From CAXXOK01 sp963678055 (GTDB lineage: Bacteria > Bacillota > Clostridia > Christensenellales > Aristaeellaceae), in the NCBI GenBank assembly GCA_963678055.1, contig OY782679.1:1426001-1490000 (forward strand): 64,000 nt of DNA, in the 5' to 3' direction. Numbering within the stretch: position 1 is the stretch's first letter; each line of letters begins with the position of its first letter. The notes beneath the pieces are model-generated. The model was not told the origin of the DNA. It made no database searches and saw only the letters and a list, made by a program, of their open reading frames with translations. The position numbers were made by a program, and so were the translations under genes. Below, one piece after another: positions 26,599 to 35,249 of this stretch.

Positions 26599-27917
26599 TT
26601 TTCCCGAAGAATGAAACGAATTGGCGTTCCTGCAAATTCGAAGCTTTTCCGCAGGTGATTTTCAAGGTAGCGTTCGTAGGCGAAGTGCATCATTTCTTTG
26701 TCGTTGATAAAGAACACAAAGGTTGGCGGGCAAACGGATTGCTGGGTCACATAGTAGATTTTCAGCTTGCGTCCGCTTTGAATGGGCGGTTGCAGGGTCA
26801 TCTGTGCGTCGGCCAGCGCTTCGTTCAGTACACCGGTAGGGATGCGGCGGCGGTAGTTTTCCACCAGCACCTTGACTTTGGATAGCACGGTGTTAACGCG
26901 CCTGCCTGTGAGGGCGGATAGGAACAGCACCGGAACATAACTCATAAATTTCAAATCGTTAAGGATAACCTTTTCCATTTTTGCCATGGTGTTGGTCTCT
27001 TTATCAATCAAGTCCCACTTGTTGACCACAACGATAACAGCCTTGCCGGCATCCAGAATCAAGCTGGCGATTTTGGTGTCCTGTTCGGTTACGCCGTCCT
27101 GCGCGTCAATCATGAGCAGTGCAACATCGCAGCGATCAATAGCTGTAATGGACCGCAGTACCGAGTAGCGCTCCAGGCTTTCGTCCGCGATCACTTTTTT
27201 CTTGCGCATACCCGCTGTATCAATAATATTGAATTTCGTGCCGTCTTCATCCACAAAAGCGGAGTCGATCGCGTCGCGCGTGGTGCCGGGAATATCGGAC
27301 ACCATAGTGCGTTCCTCGGCCAAAATGCGGTTACATAACGAGCTTTTTCCTACATTGGGGCGGCCGACCACTGCCAGTTGTATCACATCACCGGCTTCTT
27401 CCTCTTCGTCCGGGTCGGCTGGCGGCAGCTTTTGGACAATCTCTTCCAGTAAATCGCCAAGGCCCAGCATATTGGTTGAGGAAATGGCGATGGGATCACC
27501 CAGACCAAGGCTATAATACTCGTACAGGGCATCGCTTAGGCTTTGACTGTCAATTTTATTCACTACCAGCAAGATGGGTTTGCGCGTTCTGCGAAGTAGA
27601 GAGGCAACATCCTCGTCCTCGGTTGTCAGCCCGACCCGGCCATCGCAAAACAGGCAGATGACATCCGCTGTTTCCATGGCAATTTGTGCCTGACGGCGCA
27701 TATTCTGCAAAAGCAGATCATCGCTTTGCAGGTCCAAGCCGCCGGTATCGATCAGGGTGAAATGTCTGCCCATCCAATCGGTATCGGCGTAAATGCGGTC
27801 GCGGGTTACACCGGGAGTATCCTCCACAATCGAGATCCGTTTCCCGGCGATTTTATTAAAGAACGTCGATTTTCCTACGTTGGGGCGGCCCACAATGGCC
27901 ACAAGTGGTTTTGGCAT
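26586..27917 (-). CDS. der: ribosome biogenesis GTPase Der (EngA)
   Basis: 443-aa tandem-GTPase protein acting in 50S assembly. Two G domains are seen: first IVGRPNVGKSTFFNKIAG with DTPGVTRDR, then VVGRPNVGKSSLCNRILAEE with DIPGTTRDAID. The NKWD-type motif is VVNKWDLID. A C-terminal KH-like domain follows from about residue 350. It lies 11 bases after the DUF512 gene on the same strand, a neighbour pair common in Clostridia. Confidence 0.97.
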   Translation of the reverse strand: MPKPLVAIVGRPNVGKSTFFNKIAGKRISIVEDTPGVTRDRIYADTDWMGRHFTLIDTGGLDLQSDDLLLQNMRRQAQIAMETADVICLFCDGRVGLTTEDEDVASLLRRTRKPILLVVNKIDSQSLSDALYEYYSLGLGDPIAISSTNMLGLGDLLEEIVQKLPPADPDEEEEAGDVIQLAVVGRPNVGKSSLCNRILAEERTMVSDIPGTTRDAIDSAFVDEDGTKFNIIDTAGMRKKKVIADESLERYSVLRSITAIDRCDVALLMIDAQDGVTEQDTKIASLILDAGKAVIVVVNKWDLIDKETNTMAKMEKVILNDLKFMSYVPVLFLSALTGRRVNTVLSKVKVLVENYRRRIPTGVLNEALADAQMTLQPPIQSGRKLKIYYVTQQSVCPPTFVFFINDKEMMHFAYERYLENHLRKSFEFAGTPIRFILREKQKD

Positions 27918-27928
27918 ACAATTTCTCC

Positions 27929-29233
27929 TTATCGGTTTCGCAATGCGTTGTAAAAATCTTCGCCGTTGTCCACAATGCGGACGGGCGCAGGGAGTGCGGC
28001 TTCAAACTCTTTGAGTGTCAGGCCATCCAGAAACATATCGCGGTCGTGGCGCAGCATGTTGGCGGGAATCAAAATGACATCGGTGCCTTGCAGGCGGTCT
28101 GCAGTCAGCTGGGAAAGCGTGTCCCGACCTGTAAGCAGCCCAGCCACCGTGACCGTTTCGCCAAAAAAGTGATTGATAATCCGTTCCACCCGGACTGTGG
28201 CATTTGGCGGGGCATACGCTTTGGCCCATTGGCGCATGAACGGTGCTGCCGCAACGCCGGTGACTATAGTGTAGCTTATGGGATTGGGTTGATCTACCAA
28301 ATCGTCGTCCGCAGCAGCTTGTTTGATGTCACCCTCGAACTGCCTAAGCAGTCCGACGCCGTTTTCAATCTGCGGATAGTCTTCATACCAATCTTCTGCC
28401 GGTAGGGGGTCTCCGCTCAGGCAGTAAAACTCGTCCGATGCGAACACGAAGGATGTTCCCATCGTTTTCCGGCAGGTTTCCTGTAACGGTTTCAGCTGTT
28501 CCAGCAGCTCTTTGGCCGAGGCAGCATCAAAGGGTGTCAGCTCAGCCAGTCCCTGGCGAAACTTGGTTAGGCCGACCGGCACCACCGCAACGGAGCTAGC
28601 GGCGGGTGCTAATGCGGCGAGATCGGTGATAGTACGCGTCAGCTCTTGACCATCATTCAGGCCAGGGCAGCACACAATCTGGCAGTGAAAGCGTATGCCT
28701 TCGTCCTTCAAACGCTGCAAGCGGAGCAAAATATCCCCGGCATGCTTGTTGTTCATCATACGGCGTCGAATTTCCGGATTGGTGGAGTGAACGCTGATGA
28801 ACAGCGGTGACGCGTGCCGCTTGATAATGCGCTCAAATTCTGCTTCGCTGACATTGGTTAAGGTGATATAGTTGCCCATCATCAGGGAGAATCGCCAGTC
28901 GTCATCCTTTACGTATAGGGTGGACCGTAATTTTGGAGGCATCTGGTCGATAAAGCAGAACACGCATTGGTTGCGGCACGGGCGGGGTTTTAAGGTCATA
29001 CTTTCGCCAAAGCATAGACCCAGCGGTTGCCAGTCTTCCTTATGAATAGAAACCGTAATCTCCTGATTGTCTCTTTCCACGACCAACGAGACATACTCCT
29101 GCGCTGTCAGCGCCTGATAGTCAATTTCGTCGGTAATGCTTTCTCCGTTTATCGTCAGCAGCATATCTCCGGTTTGAAGGCCATGTGCCTGTGCAACCGA
29201 GCCTTCCTGTACCGAGGTAATTTCATGCCGCAT
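27929..29233 (-). CDS. DUF512 protein: PDZ plus radical-SAM-like iron-sulfur protein
   Basis: 434 aa. Residues ~1-65 are a PDZ-like domain (QAHGLQTGDMLLTINGESI). A cysteine triplet CRNQCVFCFIDQMP near residue 85 has the CxxxCxxC spacing of a radical-SAM [4Fe-4S] cluster. It is followed by a TIM-barrel-like stretch (MMGNYITLTN, then LFISVHSTNPEIRRRMM) and a C-terminal DUF512 domain. Biochemical function is not established for this family. Linkage to der is a recurring context in Clostridia and may hint at ribosome- or translation-related work, but that is inference. Confidence 0.88.
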   Translation of the reverse strand: MRHEITSVQEGSVAQAHGLQTGDMLLTINGESITDEIDYQALTAQEYVSLVVERDNQEITVSIHKEDWQPLGLCFGESMTLKPRPCRNQCVFCFIDQMPPKLRSTLYVKDDDWRFSLMMGNYITLTNVSEAEFERIIKRHASPLFISVHSTNPEIRRRMMNNKHAGDILLRLQRLKDEGIRFHCQIVCCPGLNDGQELTRTITDLAALAPAASSVAVVPVGLTKFRQGLAELTPFDAASAKELLEQLKPLQETCRKTMGTSFVFASDEFYCLSGDPLPAEDWYEDYPQIENGVGLLRQFEGDIKQAAADDDLVDQPNPISYTIVTGVAAAPFMRQWAKAYAPPNATVRVERIINHFFGETVTVAGLLTGRDTLSQLTADRLQGTDVILIPANMLRHDRDMFLDGLTLKEFEAALPAPVRIVDNGEDFYNALRNR

Positions 29234-29300
29234 GGTATGTCTCCTTCCGTTAAATGAATGCAGTCCATTATTCGTTGTTTTGCCAAGAAAGTCAATACAT

Positions 29301-30389
29301 TTACGGCAGGATGGCAGAATCGGTCAATGCGTAGAACGCGGGTTTGGCGGTTCCGTCACCATTAAACAGCAATGGATAATTGCCGGATTTCCAGCTTTGG
29401 GTGTCAAACGTGCCCCAGGTTTGCACGGCGATAATGGAATCAGCATAGCGGAGCATTACGCCCATTAAATCGGCATAGCGTACGGCTTGCTTTTCAAAGG
29501 ATGCCTGGGTGTTGTCATCTACTAAGATGTCCAGCTCCGTCATACGGATTTTTAATCCGCGCTTTACAATGCGCTTGATGGCGGTTTCAAACTGCGAAAG
29601 CGACGGCGTGGTCATCTGATAGTGACACTGCATGCCGCAGACATCCACCAGGTCTTCTGCAATCAGTTCATCCAGCAGGTTCATAATACCGGCCGATTTG
29701 GGGTTATAGGGTACGGAATAGTCGTTATACACCAGCAGCATGTCTTTGGGTGCATATTTACGCGCAAAGCGAAATGCCTGCAATACCCAGTCGTCGCCGA
29801 CAATGCGGGTATAGTTGCTTTCTCTCAGCTTCCCGGTAGCGTCGTCAATGGCTTCGTTTACGACATCGAAGGACACAACAATACCGGGATAGTTATCATT
29901 CAAATACTCCATGACGAGCCGCACGTAGGTTTCCATGCGTGAAAGCATAACGTCGCGACTGACATAGGGTTTGCTTTTATCATAATTTTCTCTGAAAAAC
30001 CGATCCGGGGTCTGCTGATGCCAAAACAACACATGGCCGTTGACTTGCAAGCCGTTTCTTTTGGCCAGATCAAGCAAGGATTTCACCGCCTGAAAGTGCA
30101 CAGCAACGCTGCCCTGGTCGGTCTTGGTAGCCTTAGCAGAATTGTATAAATCAATGACGCTTTCAGGTTTCAGGGCGTTTTCCGGGGTAACGATACTATA
30201 TTGCGCGGCGTAAAAGGCTTCCCGGTCTGTGTCGGCTGCTTCCTTGCTGCTTATCGCACTGCCAAAATCAAAGTACGGCGCGTAAAATTCTTGTAAAGAC
30301 GGTAAAGCTTCGATTGCCCCGGCAACAGCGGCCGGAAGCATAGACAATACAAGGCAGATTGCCAGTATGAATCGTATCGCTTTTTGCAT
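29301..30389 (-). CDS. secreted GH10 endo-1,4-beta-xylanase
   Basis: 362 aa with a classical signal peptide (basic MQKAIR, hydrophobic core, AVAGA cleavage site near 25). A single GH10 catalytic domain fills the rest: VTPENALKPE, GHVLFWHQQTPDRFF, acid/base Glu179 in DVVNEA, nucleophile Glu285 in MTELDI, and the aglycone-side block QTWGTFDTQSW. There is no carbohydrate-binding module, dockerin or wall anchor, so it should be a free extracellular enzyme or act on short xylo-oligosaccharides. A GAAAGGA site precedes the ATG. It sits 67 bases upstream of the DUF512 gene on the same strand. Confidence 0.92.
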   Translation of the reverse strand: MQKAIRFILAICLVLSMLPAAVAGAIEALPSLQEFYAPYFDFGSAISSKEAADTDREAFYAAQYSIVTPENALKPESVIDLYNSAKATKTDQGSVAVHFQAVKSLLDLAKRNGLQVNGHVLFWHQQTPDRFFRENYDKSKPYVSRDVMLSRMETYVRLVMEYLNDNYPGIVVSFDVVNEAIDDATGKLRESNYTRIVGDDWVLQAFRFARKYAPKDMLLVYNDYSVPYNPKSAGIMNLLDELIAEDLVDVCGMQCHYQMTTPSLSQFETAIKRIVKRGLKIRMTELDILVDDNTQASFEKQAVRYADLMGVMLRYADSIIAVQTWGTFDTQSWKSGNYPLLFNGDGTAKPAFYALTDSAILP

Positions 30390-30503
30390 TGGTTGTCCGT
30401 TCCTTTCGTCCTGCTGCCACAGCCCATATCAGTATTCACAATTTAGCATACAAAGGTTGGTTTGTCCAGCAGAGCAACGCTTATGGGGCATACAATACAA
30501 CCC

Positions 30504-30533
30504 TTGTAAGGCCTTGATTATCTATGCTATAAT
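30504..30533 (+). promoter_or_regulatory. promoter of the ppk-cysE-cysS gene group
   Basis: TTGTAA (30504-30509), 18-base spacer, perfect TATAAT (30528-30533) preceded by TGC, an extended -10. Start expected near 30540, about 65 bases before ppk. The rest of the divergent gap (30390-30604) shows no other clear signal. Confidence 0.55.
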
Positions 30534-30604
30534 AAACGCCAGTCACTGCAAAGGATACCCGATGCAAAACAGCTGGTGCCCAGCGGCACGGAGGCAAATA
30601 ATTC

Positions 30605-32692
30605 ATGAACTTCTGCTATGAGGAAAGAAACGACCAACTGCGGCACTTGGATAGAGATCTAACGTGGTTGGAGTTTAACCATAGAGTGCAAAAAGAAGCG
30701 GAAAACCCGGAAAACCCGCTGTTGGAGCGGGCAAAGTTTCTGGGGATTGTTACATCCAACCTGGATGAATTTATGCAGGTTCGGTATGTTGGCATTTTCC
30801 GCAACGGCCGGAGTGAGCAACGCCAGATGAAGCTATCCAGCGGCCTAACGCTGGAAGAAAAGCTGGATCGTGTTGATGTTGCGGTCACCGAGCAGGAAAA
30901 AATGCAATATGTCCTCTATCATAATATCGTAGATGAGATGGCAGGGCAGGGCATACAGTTCTTTCCGAATCTGGAACTGACGGATGCCATGAATGCCGAG
31001 ATCAAACGCATTTTCTGGGCCGAGATTATGCCCAAGCTGAAAATTATCCCCTGGGGCGAAGAGTATTGGCCCATGAACCAGAAAAAACTGCGCTTGATGG
31101 TCAAGTTGCAGCCGAAAAACGGTAGCGATATTCGCTATGCCATGGTGTCCTATCCCGGGTCGCCAAGGGTGTTTCAGCTGCCAAGTGATGATGGCAATAT
31201 CTGCCTGATCCGGCATGAAGATCTGCTGCGCCAGTGGCTGTGGATGATGTTTTCTCAGGATGACATTGTAGAAGCGAGCGCGTTTCGTATTATCCGCAAT
31301 CAGGATTTTCCGCTGGACCCGGATGAAGATGTGGCTACAGCGGTGCGGGAGATGCTAGTCAAGCGCACCACAGGCGATGTAATGCGTCTGGAAGCCGAAG
31401 AAGACATCAGCGAGGAAGCGCTGAAGATACTGGCCCGGCATTATGAAGTACCGGACGATCAGCTGTTTCGCGTGGCGGGGCCGCTGGATTTAAGCAAACT
31501 GATGCTGACCAGCTACGGTATGATTCACAGAAGCGATCTGAAATACCCCAAGGCAGAGCAGGTACAGGTAGAGGAACTGATGGACGCGGATATCTTTAAG
31601 CGTCTGGAAGAGCGCGACTGGCTGCTGTTTCATCCGTACCACAGTTTTAATCCCATTTTGAATCTGTTCAAGCAAGCGGCGACTGACCCTGCGGTGGTTT
31701 CTATCAAATCAACCTTATACCGCGTCGGTAAAAACAGCCAGGTTGTAAGCGCGCTGGTGAAGGCCGCTGAATCGGGTAAAGAAGTGGAAGTCGTTATGGA
31801 AACGCAAGCCCGCTTTGACGAGGATGCAAACCTGACAAACAGCGAGCGTCTTCGCCGTGCCGGTGCCCGTGTTATTTGCGGCATTCCCGGCCTGAAAACA
31901 CATTCCAAAGCCATCATCATTACCCGCAAAGAAAAAGGCAAATTGAAGCAATATGTGCACCTTGGCACCGGCAATTACCATGACGGCAATGCCAAGCTGT
32001 ATACCGATATGGGTCTGTTAACCAGCGATCAGCTGGTTTGCACCGATGTGCAACGGTTTTTCCTTGCGCTGGAACACGAAAGCCGCGACTTGGACACCGA
32101 AGCACTGATCGCCGCGCCGACGAACTTAAAATCCAAAGTGTTTGAGCTCATCGCACGCGAAAAAGAACATGCGCTGGCCGGACGGCCAAGCGGCATCATC
32201 GCCAAGATGAACTCACTGTTAGATGAATCGGTCACCGAAGCGCTGTACGATGCGTCTGCCGCCGGTGTGAAAATCCGGCTGATTGTACGCGGCATTTGCA
32301 CCCTGATCCCCGGAGACGAAAGCATGAGCAAGAATATTCAGGTGATTTCCATTGTTGGACGGCACCTGGAACATGCTCGCGCATTTTTATTTGAAAACGG
32401 GGGAGACAAAGAAGTCTACCTATCATCAGCGGACTGGATGCCCCGCAATTTAGACAGGCGTTATGAACTCATGTTCCTCATCCGCGACCAGCGATGTCGC
32501 CTTGCCATTGAAAATGTATTAAAGCTCCAGCTTATGGACAACCAAAAAAGTTGGATTATGGACAAGTGTGGAGACTACACCCGCAAACAGGCAAATGGAG
32601 ACATGCCCGTCAACGCCCAGGAAGTTTTGATTGCTTCGATTGACGATGTGTTTTCAGGCCGGTGGGATGGCTTTCAACAGATGAAGAATTGA
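30605..32692 (+). CDS. ppk1: polyphosphate kinase 1
   Basis: 695-aa PPK1, which reversibly makes polyphosphate from ATP. The N-terminal domain begins with DRDLTWLEFNHRV and FLGIVTSNLDEFMQVR. Phospholipase-D-like catalytic blocks follow, with the phospho-accepting histidine in GLKTHSKA at His433, then HLGTGNYHDGNAKLYTDMGL, and the second histidine in VGRHLEHAR. The length matches the family. It starts a plus-strand series with cysE 12 bases downstream. Confidence 0.96.
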   Translation: MNFCYEERNDQLRHLDRDLTWLEFNHRVQKEAENPENPLLERAKFLGIVTSNLDEFMQVRYVGIFRNGRSEQRQMKLSSGLTLEEKLDRVDVAVTEQEKMQYVLYHNIVDEMAGQGIQFFPNLELTDAMNAEIKRIFWAEIMPKLKIIPWGEEYWPMNQKKLRLMVKLQPKNGSDIRYAMVSYPGSPRVFQLPSDDGNICLIRHEDLLRQWLWMMFSQDDIVEASAFRIIRNQDFPLDPDEDVATAVREMLVKRTTGDVMRLEAEEDISEEALKILARHYEVPDDQLFRVAGPLDLSKLMLTSYGMIHRSDLKYPKAEQVQVEELMDADIFKRLEERDWLLFHPYHSFNPILNLFKQAATDPAVVSIKSTLYRVGKNSQVVSALVKAAESGKEVEVVMETQARFDEDANLTNSERLRRAGARVICGIPGLKTHSKAIIITRKEKGKLKQYVHLGTGNYHDGNAKLYTDMGLLTSDQLVCTDVQRFFLALEHESRDLDTEALIAAPTNLKSKVFELIAREKEHALAGRPSGIIAKMNSLLDESVTEALYDASAAGVKIRLIVRGICTLIPGDESMSKNIQVISIVGRHLEHARAFLFENGGDKEVYLSSADWMPRNLDRRYELMFLIRDQRCRLAIENVLKLQLMDNQKSWIMDKCGDYTRKQANGDMPVNAQEVLIASIDDVFSGRWDGFQQMKN

Positions 32693-32704
32693 GGATTATC
32701 CATC

Positions 32705-33451
32705 ATGAATTGGAAAGAAAGAAGAATGCTGGCGCGGGAAGACGTGGAAGCGGTCATGCTTCGCGATCCCGCAGCTGTTAACAAGCTGGAAGTACGCTTA
32801 TGCTATCCGGGCCTGCAAGCGCTGCGCAGACACCGACACGCACATTCGCTGCTGGAAAAAGGGCATCCGACCCTCGCCCGTATCCTTAGTCAGCGAACGC
32901 GTAACAAGACAAGCATTGAAATTCACCCAGGTGCGACCATCGGCCGCCGGGTGTTTATCGACCATGGTGACGGTATTGTGATTGGTGAAACCGCTGTCGT
33001 CGGCGATGATGTGACCATTTACCAGGGGGTTACGCTGGGCGGTACGGGCAAGGATATCGGCAAGCGCCACCCGACGATTGGCAACGGCGTAACCATCGGT
33101 GCGGGCGCCAAGGTGCTGGGGCCGATCACGATTGGAGATCATTCTAAAATCGGCGCGGGTGCTATTGTGCTTAAAAATGTTCCGCCGTATTGTACGGTGG
33201 TCGGCAATCCTGGCCGTATCGTGCGCAAGGCCAACCAAATTACCGACGTCGACCTTGACCAAATCAACTTGCCCGATCCGATACAAGATCGGATGGAGGG
33301 TATGTATAATCGCTTGCGTTCGCTTGAAGAATGTCTGGTGAGGCACGCAAAAAGGCTGGGCTGCGAGGACGAGGATATTGCCAGCATAGGGAAATGCCCA
33401 ATCAACTTTAACAACGATGATGAGCCGGTACGGCTGGAGGATGAGAAGTAA
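32705..33451 (+). CDS. cysE: serine O-acetyltransferase
   Basis: 248 aa; makes O-acetylserine for cysteine synthesis. A helical N-terminal part (1-75) precedes a left-handed beta-helix of hexapeptide repeats: IHPGATIGRRVFIDHGDGIV and IGETAVVGDDVTIYQGVTLG, with the active-site DHG. The C-terminal tail is longer than in epsilon-type CysE. Cysteine supply fits the next gene, cysS. The same gene order cysE-cysS is known in Bacillus. Confidence 0.95.
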   Translation: MNWKERRMLAREDVEAVMLRDPAAVNKLEVRLCYPGLQALRRHRHAHSLLEKGHPTLARILSQRTRNKTSIEIHPGATIGRRVFIDHGDGIVIGETAVVGDDVTIYQGVTLGGTGKDIGKRHPTIGNGVTIGAGAKVLGPITIGDHSKIGAGAIVLKNVPPYCTVVGNPGRIVRKANQITDVDLDQINLPDPIQDRMEGMYNRLRSLEECLVRHAKRLGCEDEDIASIGKCPINFNNDDEPVRLEDEK

Positions 33452-33452
33452 C

Positions 33453-34850
33453 ATGAGGATTTATAACAGCAAAACCAGAAAAAAAGAAGAGTTCATCCCG
33501 GTACACGAAGGCAAGGTCGGCATCTACGCCTGCGGCCCTACCGTGTACGATTATTTCCATATTGGCAATGCCCGCCCGTTTATTCTGTTTGATGTCCTGC
33601 GCCGCTACCTTGAATCCGTCGGGTATGACGTAACGTTTGTGCAGAATTTCACCGATATTGACGACAAGATGATCACCCGCGCCAACGAAGAAGGTATCAC
33701 AGTAAAAGAACTGGCCGAGCGTTACATCAAGGAATATTTTATCGATGCGAAAAACCTCGGCATTCGTCCGGCGACGGTACACCCGCGTGCGACCGAGCAT
33801 ATTTCGCAGATTATTGCGATCATCGAAAAGCTAATAGAAAACAAGTTGGCTTATGCAAAAAAAGGCAACGTGTATTATCGCGTGCACGCATTCAAGGATT
33901 ATGGTCATCTATGCGGCCAAAACTTAGAGGATTTGGAAAGTGGCGCACGGATTGATGTGAACGAGCAGAAGGAAAACCCGATGGACTTTGCCCTTTGGAA
34001 AGCGCAAAAACCCGGCGAACCGGCATGGGACAGCCCTTGGGGCCCCGGCCGACCCGGCTGGCATATCGAGTGTTCCGCCATGAGTATGGAATACCTTGGT
34101 GAGACTTTTGACATCCACACAGGCGGCAAGGATCTGCTTTTCCCGCACCATGAAAACGAAATCGCGCAAAGTGAAGGTGCGACAGGAAAACCGTATGTGA
34201 ATTACTGGATGCACAACGGTTTCATTAACATCGATAACGAAAAGATGAGCAAATCACAGGGCAACTTCTTTACCGTGCGTGATATAGCCGCCGAGTATGA
34301 TTTGGAAAACGTGCGTATGTTTATGCTCTCGTCACATTATCGCAGTCCTGTGAACTTCTCACGGGAGTTGATTGCCCAGGCCGCCAGCGCACTGGAGCGT
34401 TTATACGGCGCGCGGGATCAGCTAAGCTTCCTGCAAAAAACTGCGGAGAACAGAGAGCCGAATCAAGCCGAAATTACGCTGATGCAAGAAGCGGACAAAG
34501 CGCAGGAGAAGTTCAACGCCGCCATGGCCGACGACCTGAACACGGCCGATGCCATTGGTGCGCTGTTTGAGCTGGTTCGCGAAATATTCAAACTGCCGCA
34601 GGCTGGCGTCAGCAAGGCCGCGCTGGACAAAGCACAGCAGACGATGCTGCGTATGACCGACGTGCTGGGTCTGTTACTTAAGAAAACCGATGAGATTCCG
34701 CAAGAAATTAGCGATATGCTTGCAGAACGCGAAACGGCACGCAAGGAAAAGAACTGGAAACGCTCCGATGAACTGCGCGACGCGGTGCAGGCTGCCGGTT
34801 ATATTCTGGAAGATACAGCGGCAGGACAGAAAGTTCGCAAAAGCGTATGA
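33453..34850 (+). CDS. cysS: cysteinyl-tRNA synthetase
   Basis: 465-aa class I synthetase charging tRNA-Cys. Zinc ligand Cys27 lies in YACGPTVYDY, the HIGH motif is HIGNARP (36-42), and KMSKS is at 264-268 (EKMSKSQGNFF). GWHIECSAMS and HHENEIAQSE supply further zinc ligands. The ATG at 33453 begins one base after the cysE stop. The stop overlaps the ComEA-like start as ATGA. Confidence 0.97.
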   Translation: MRIYNSKTRKKEEFIPVHEGKVGIYACGPTVYDYFHIGNARPFILFDVLRRYLESVGYDVTFVQNFTDIDDKMITRANEEGITVKELAERYIKEYFIDAKNLGIRPATVHPRATEHISQIIAIIEKLIENKLAYAKKGNVYYRVHAFKDYGHLCGQNLEDLESGARIDVNEQKENPMDFALWKAQKPGEPAWDSPWGPGRPGWHIECSAMSMEYLGETFDIHTGGKDLLFPHHENEIAQSEGATGKPYVNYWMHNGFINIDNEKMSKSQGNFFTVRDIAAEYDLENVRMFMLSSHYRSPVNFSRELIAQAASALERLYGARDQLSFLQKTAENREPNQAEITLMQEADKAQEKFNAAMADDLNTADAIGALFELVREIFKLPQAGVSKAALDKAQQTMLRMTDVLGLLLKKTDEIPQEISDMLAERETARKEKNWKRSDELRDAVQAAGYILEDTAAGQKVRKSV

Positions 34851-35215
34851 CGCGACGGGCGTGGGCAGCCGTTTTGATAGCGCTGCTCATACTATCGGCA
34901 GGTGTACTGCTTACAATGCACTGGGATCACCCAGAAACTGTACAGTATCTGCAAGGCAGTCAAAAGCCTGTGGTTTCCGTGCCGCCCTATACGTGGCCAA
35001 GTGGAACGGTCAATGTGAACACAGCGGATGAGGACACCCTACAATCTCTTGTAGGGATCAACGCCGGGCAAATCAGAGCGCTGCTGGCCGATCGGGAGAT
35101 CAACGGGCCGTTTGACTATCCGGAAGATTTAATCTATGTCAAAGGCATCGGCGAAAAAACGCTTGTAAAAATTTATGATCAGCTGGATTTCACCTGGCGC
35201 ACAATAGCACCCTAA
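34847..35215 (+). CDS. ComEA-like helix-hairpin-helix protein with membrane anchor
   Basis: 122 aa. One N-terminal membrane helix (about 5-24) is followed by a short spacer and two helix-hairpin-helix motifs: VNVNTADEDTLQSLVGINAG and FDYPEDLIYVKGIGEKTL. This is the layout of ComEA, the extracytoplasmic DNA receptor of transformation, though the protein is short and no comEC follows. It is translationally coupled to cysS (4-base overlap). DNA binding is inferred from the family. Confidence 0.8.
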   Translation: MTRRAWAAVLIALLILSAGVLLTMHWDHPETVQYLQGSQKPVVSVPPYTWPSGTVNVNTADEDTLQSLVGINAGQIRALLADREINGPFDYPEDLIYVKGIGEKTLVKIYDQLDFTWRTIAP

Positions 35216-35249
35216 TTCTCTGCGGGATCATCAGTGAGGATAACAGCGG

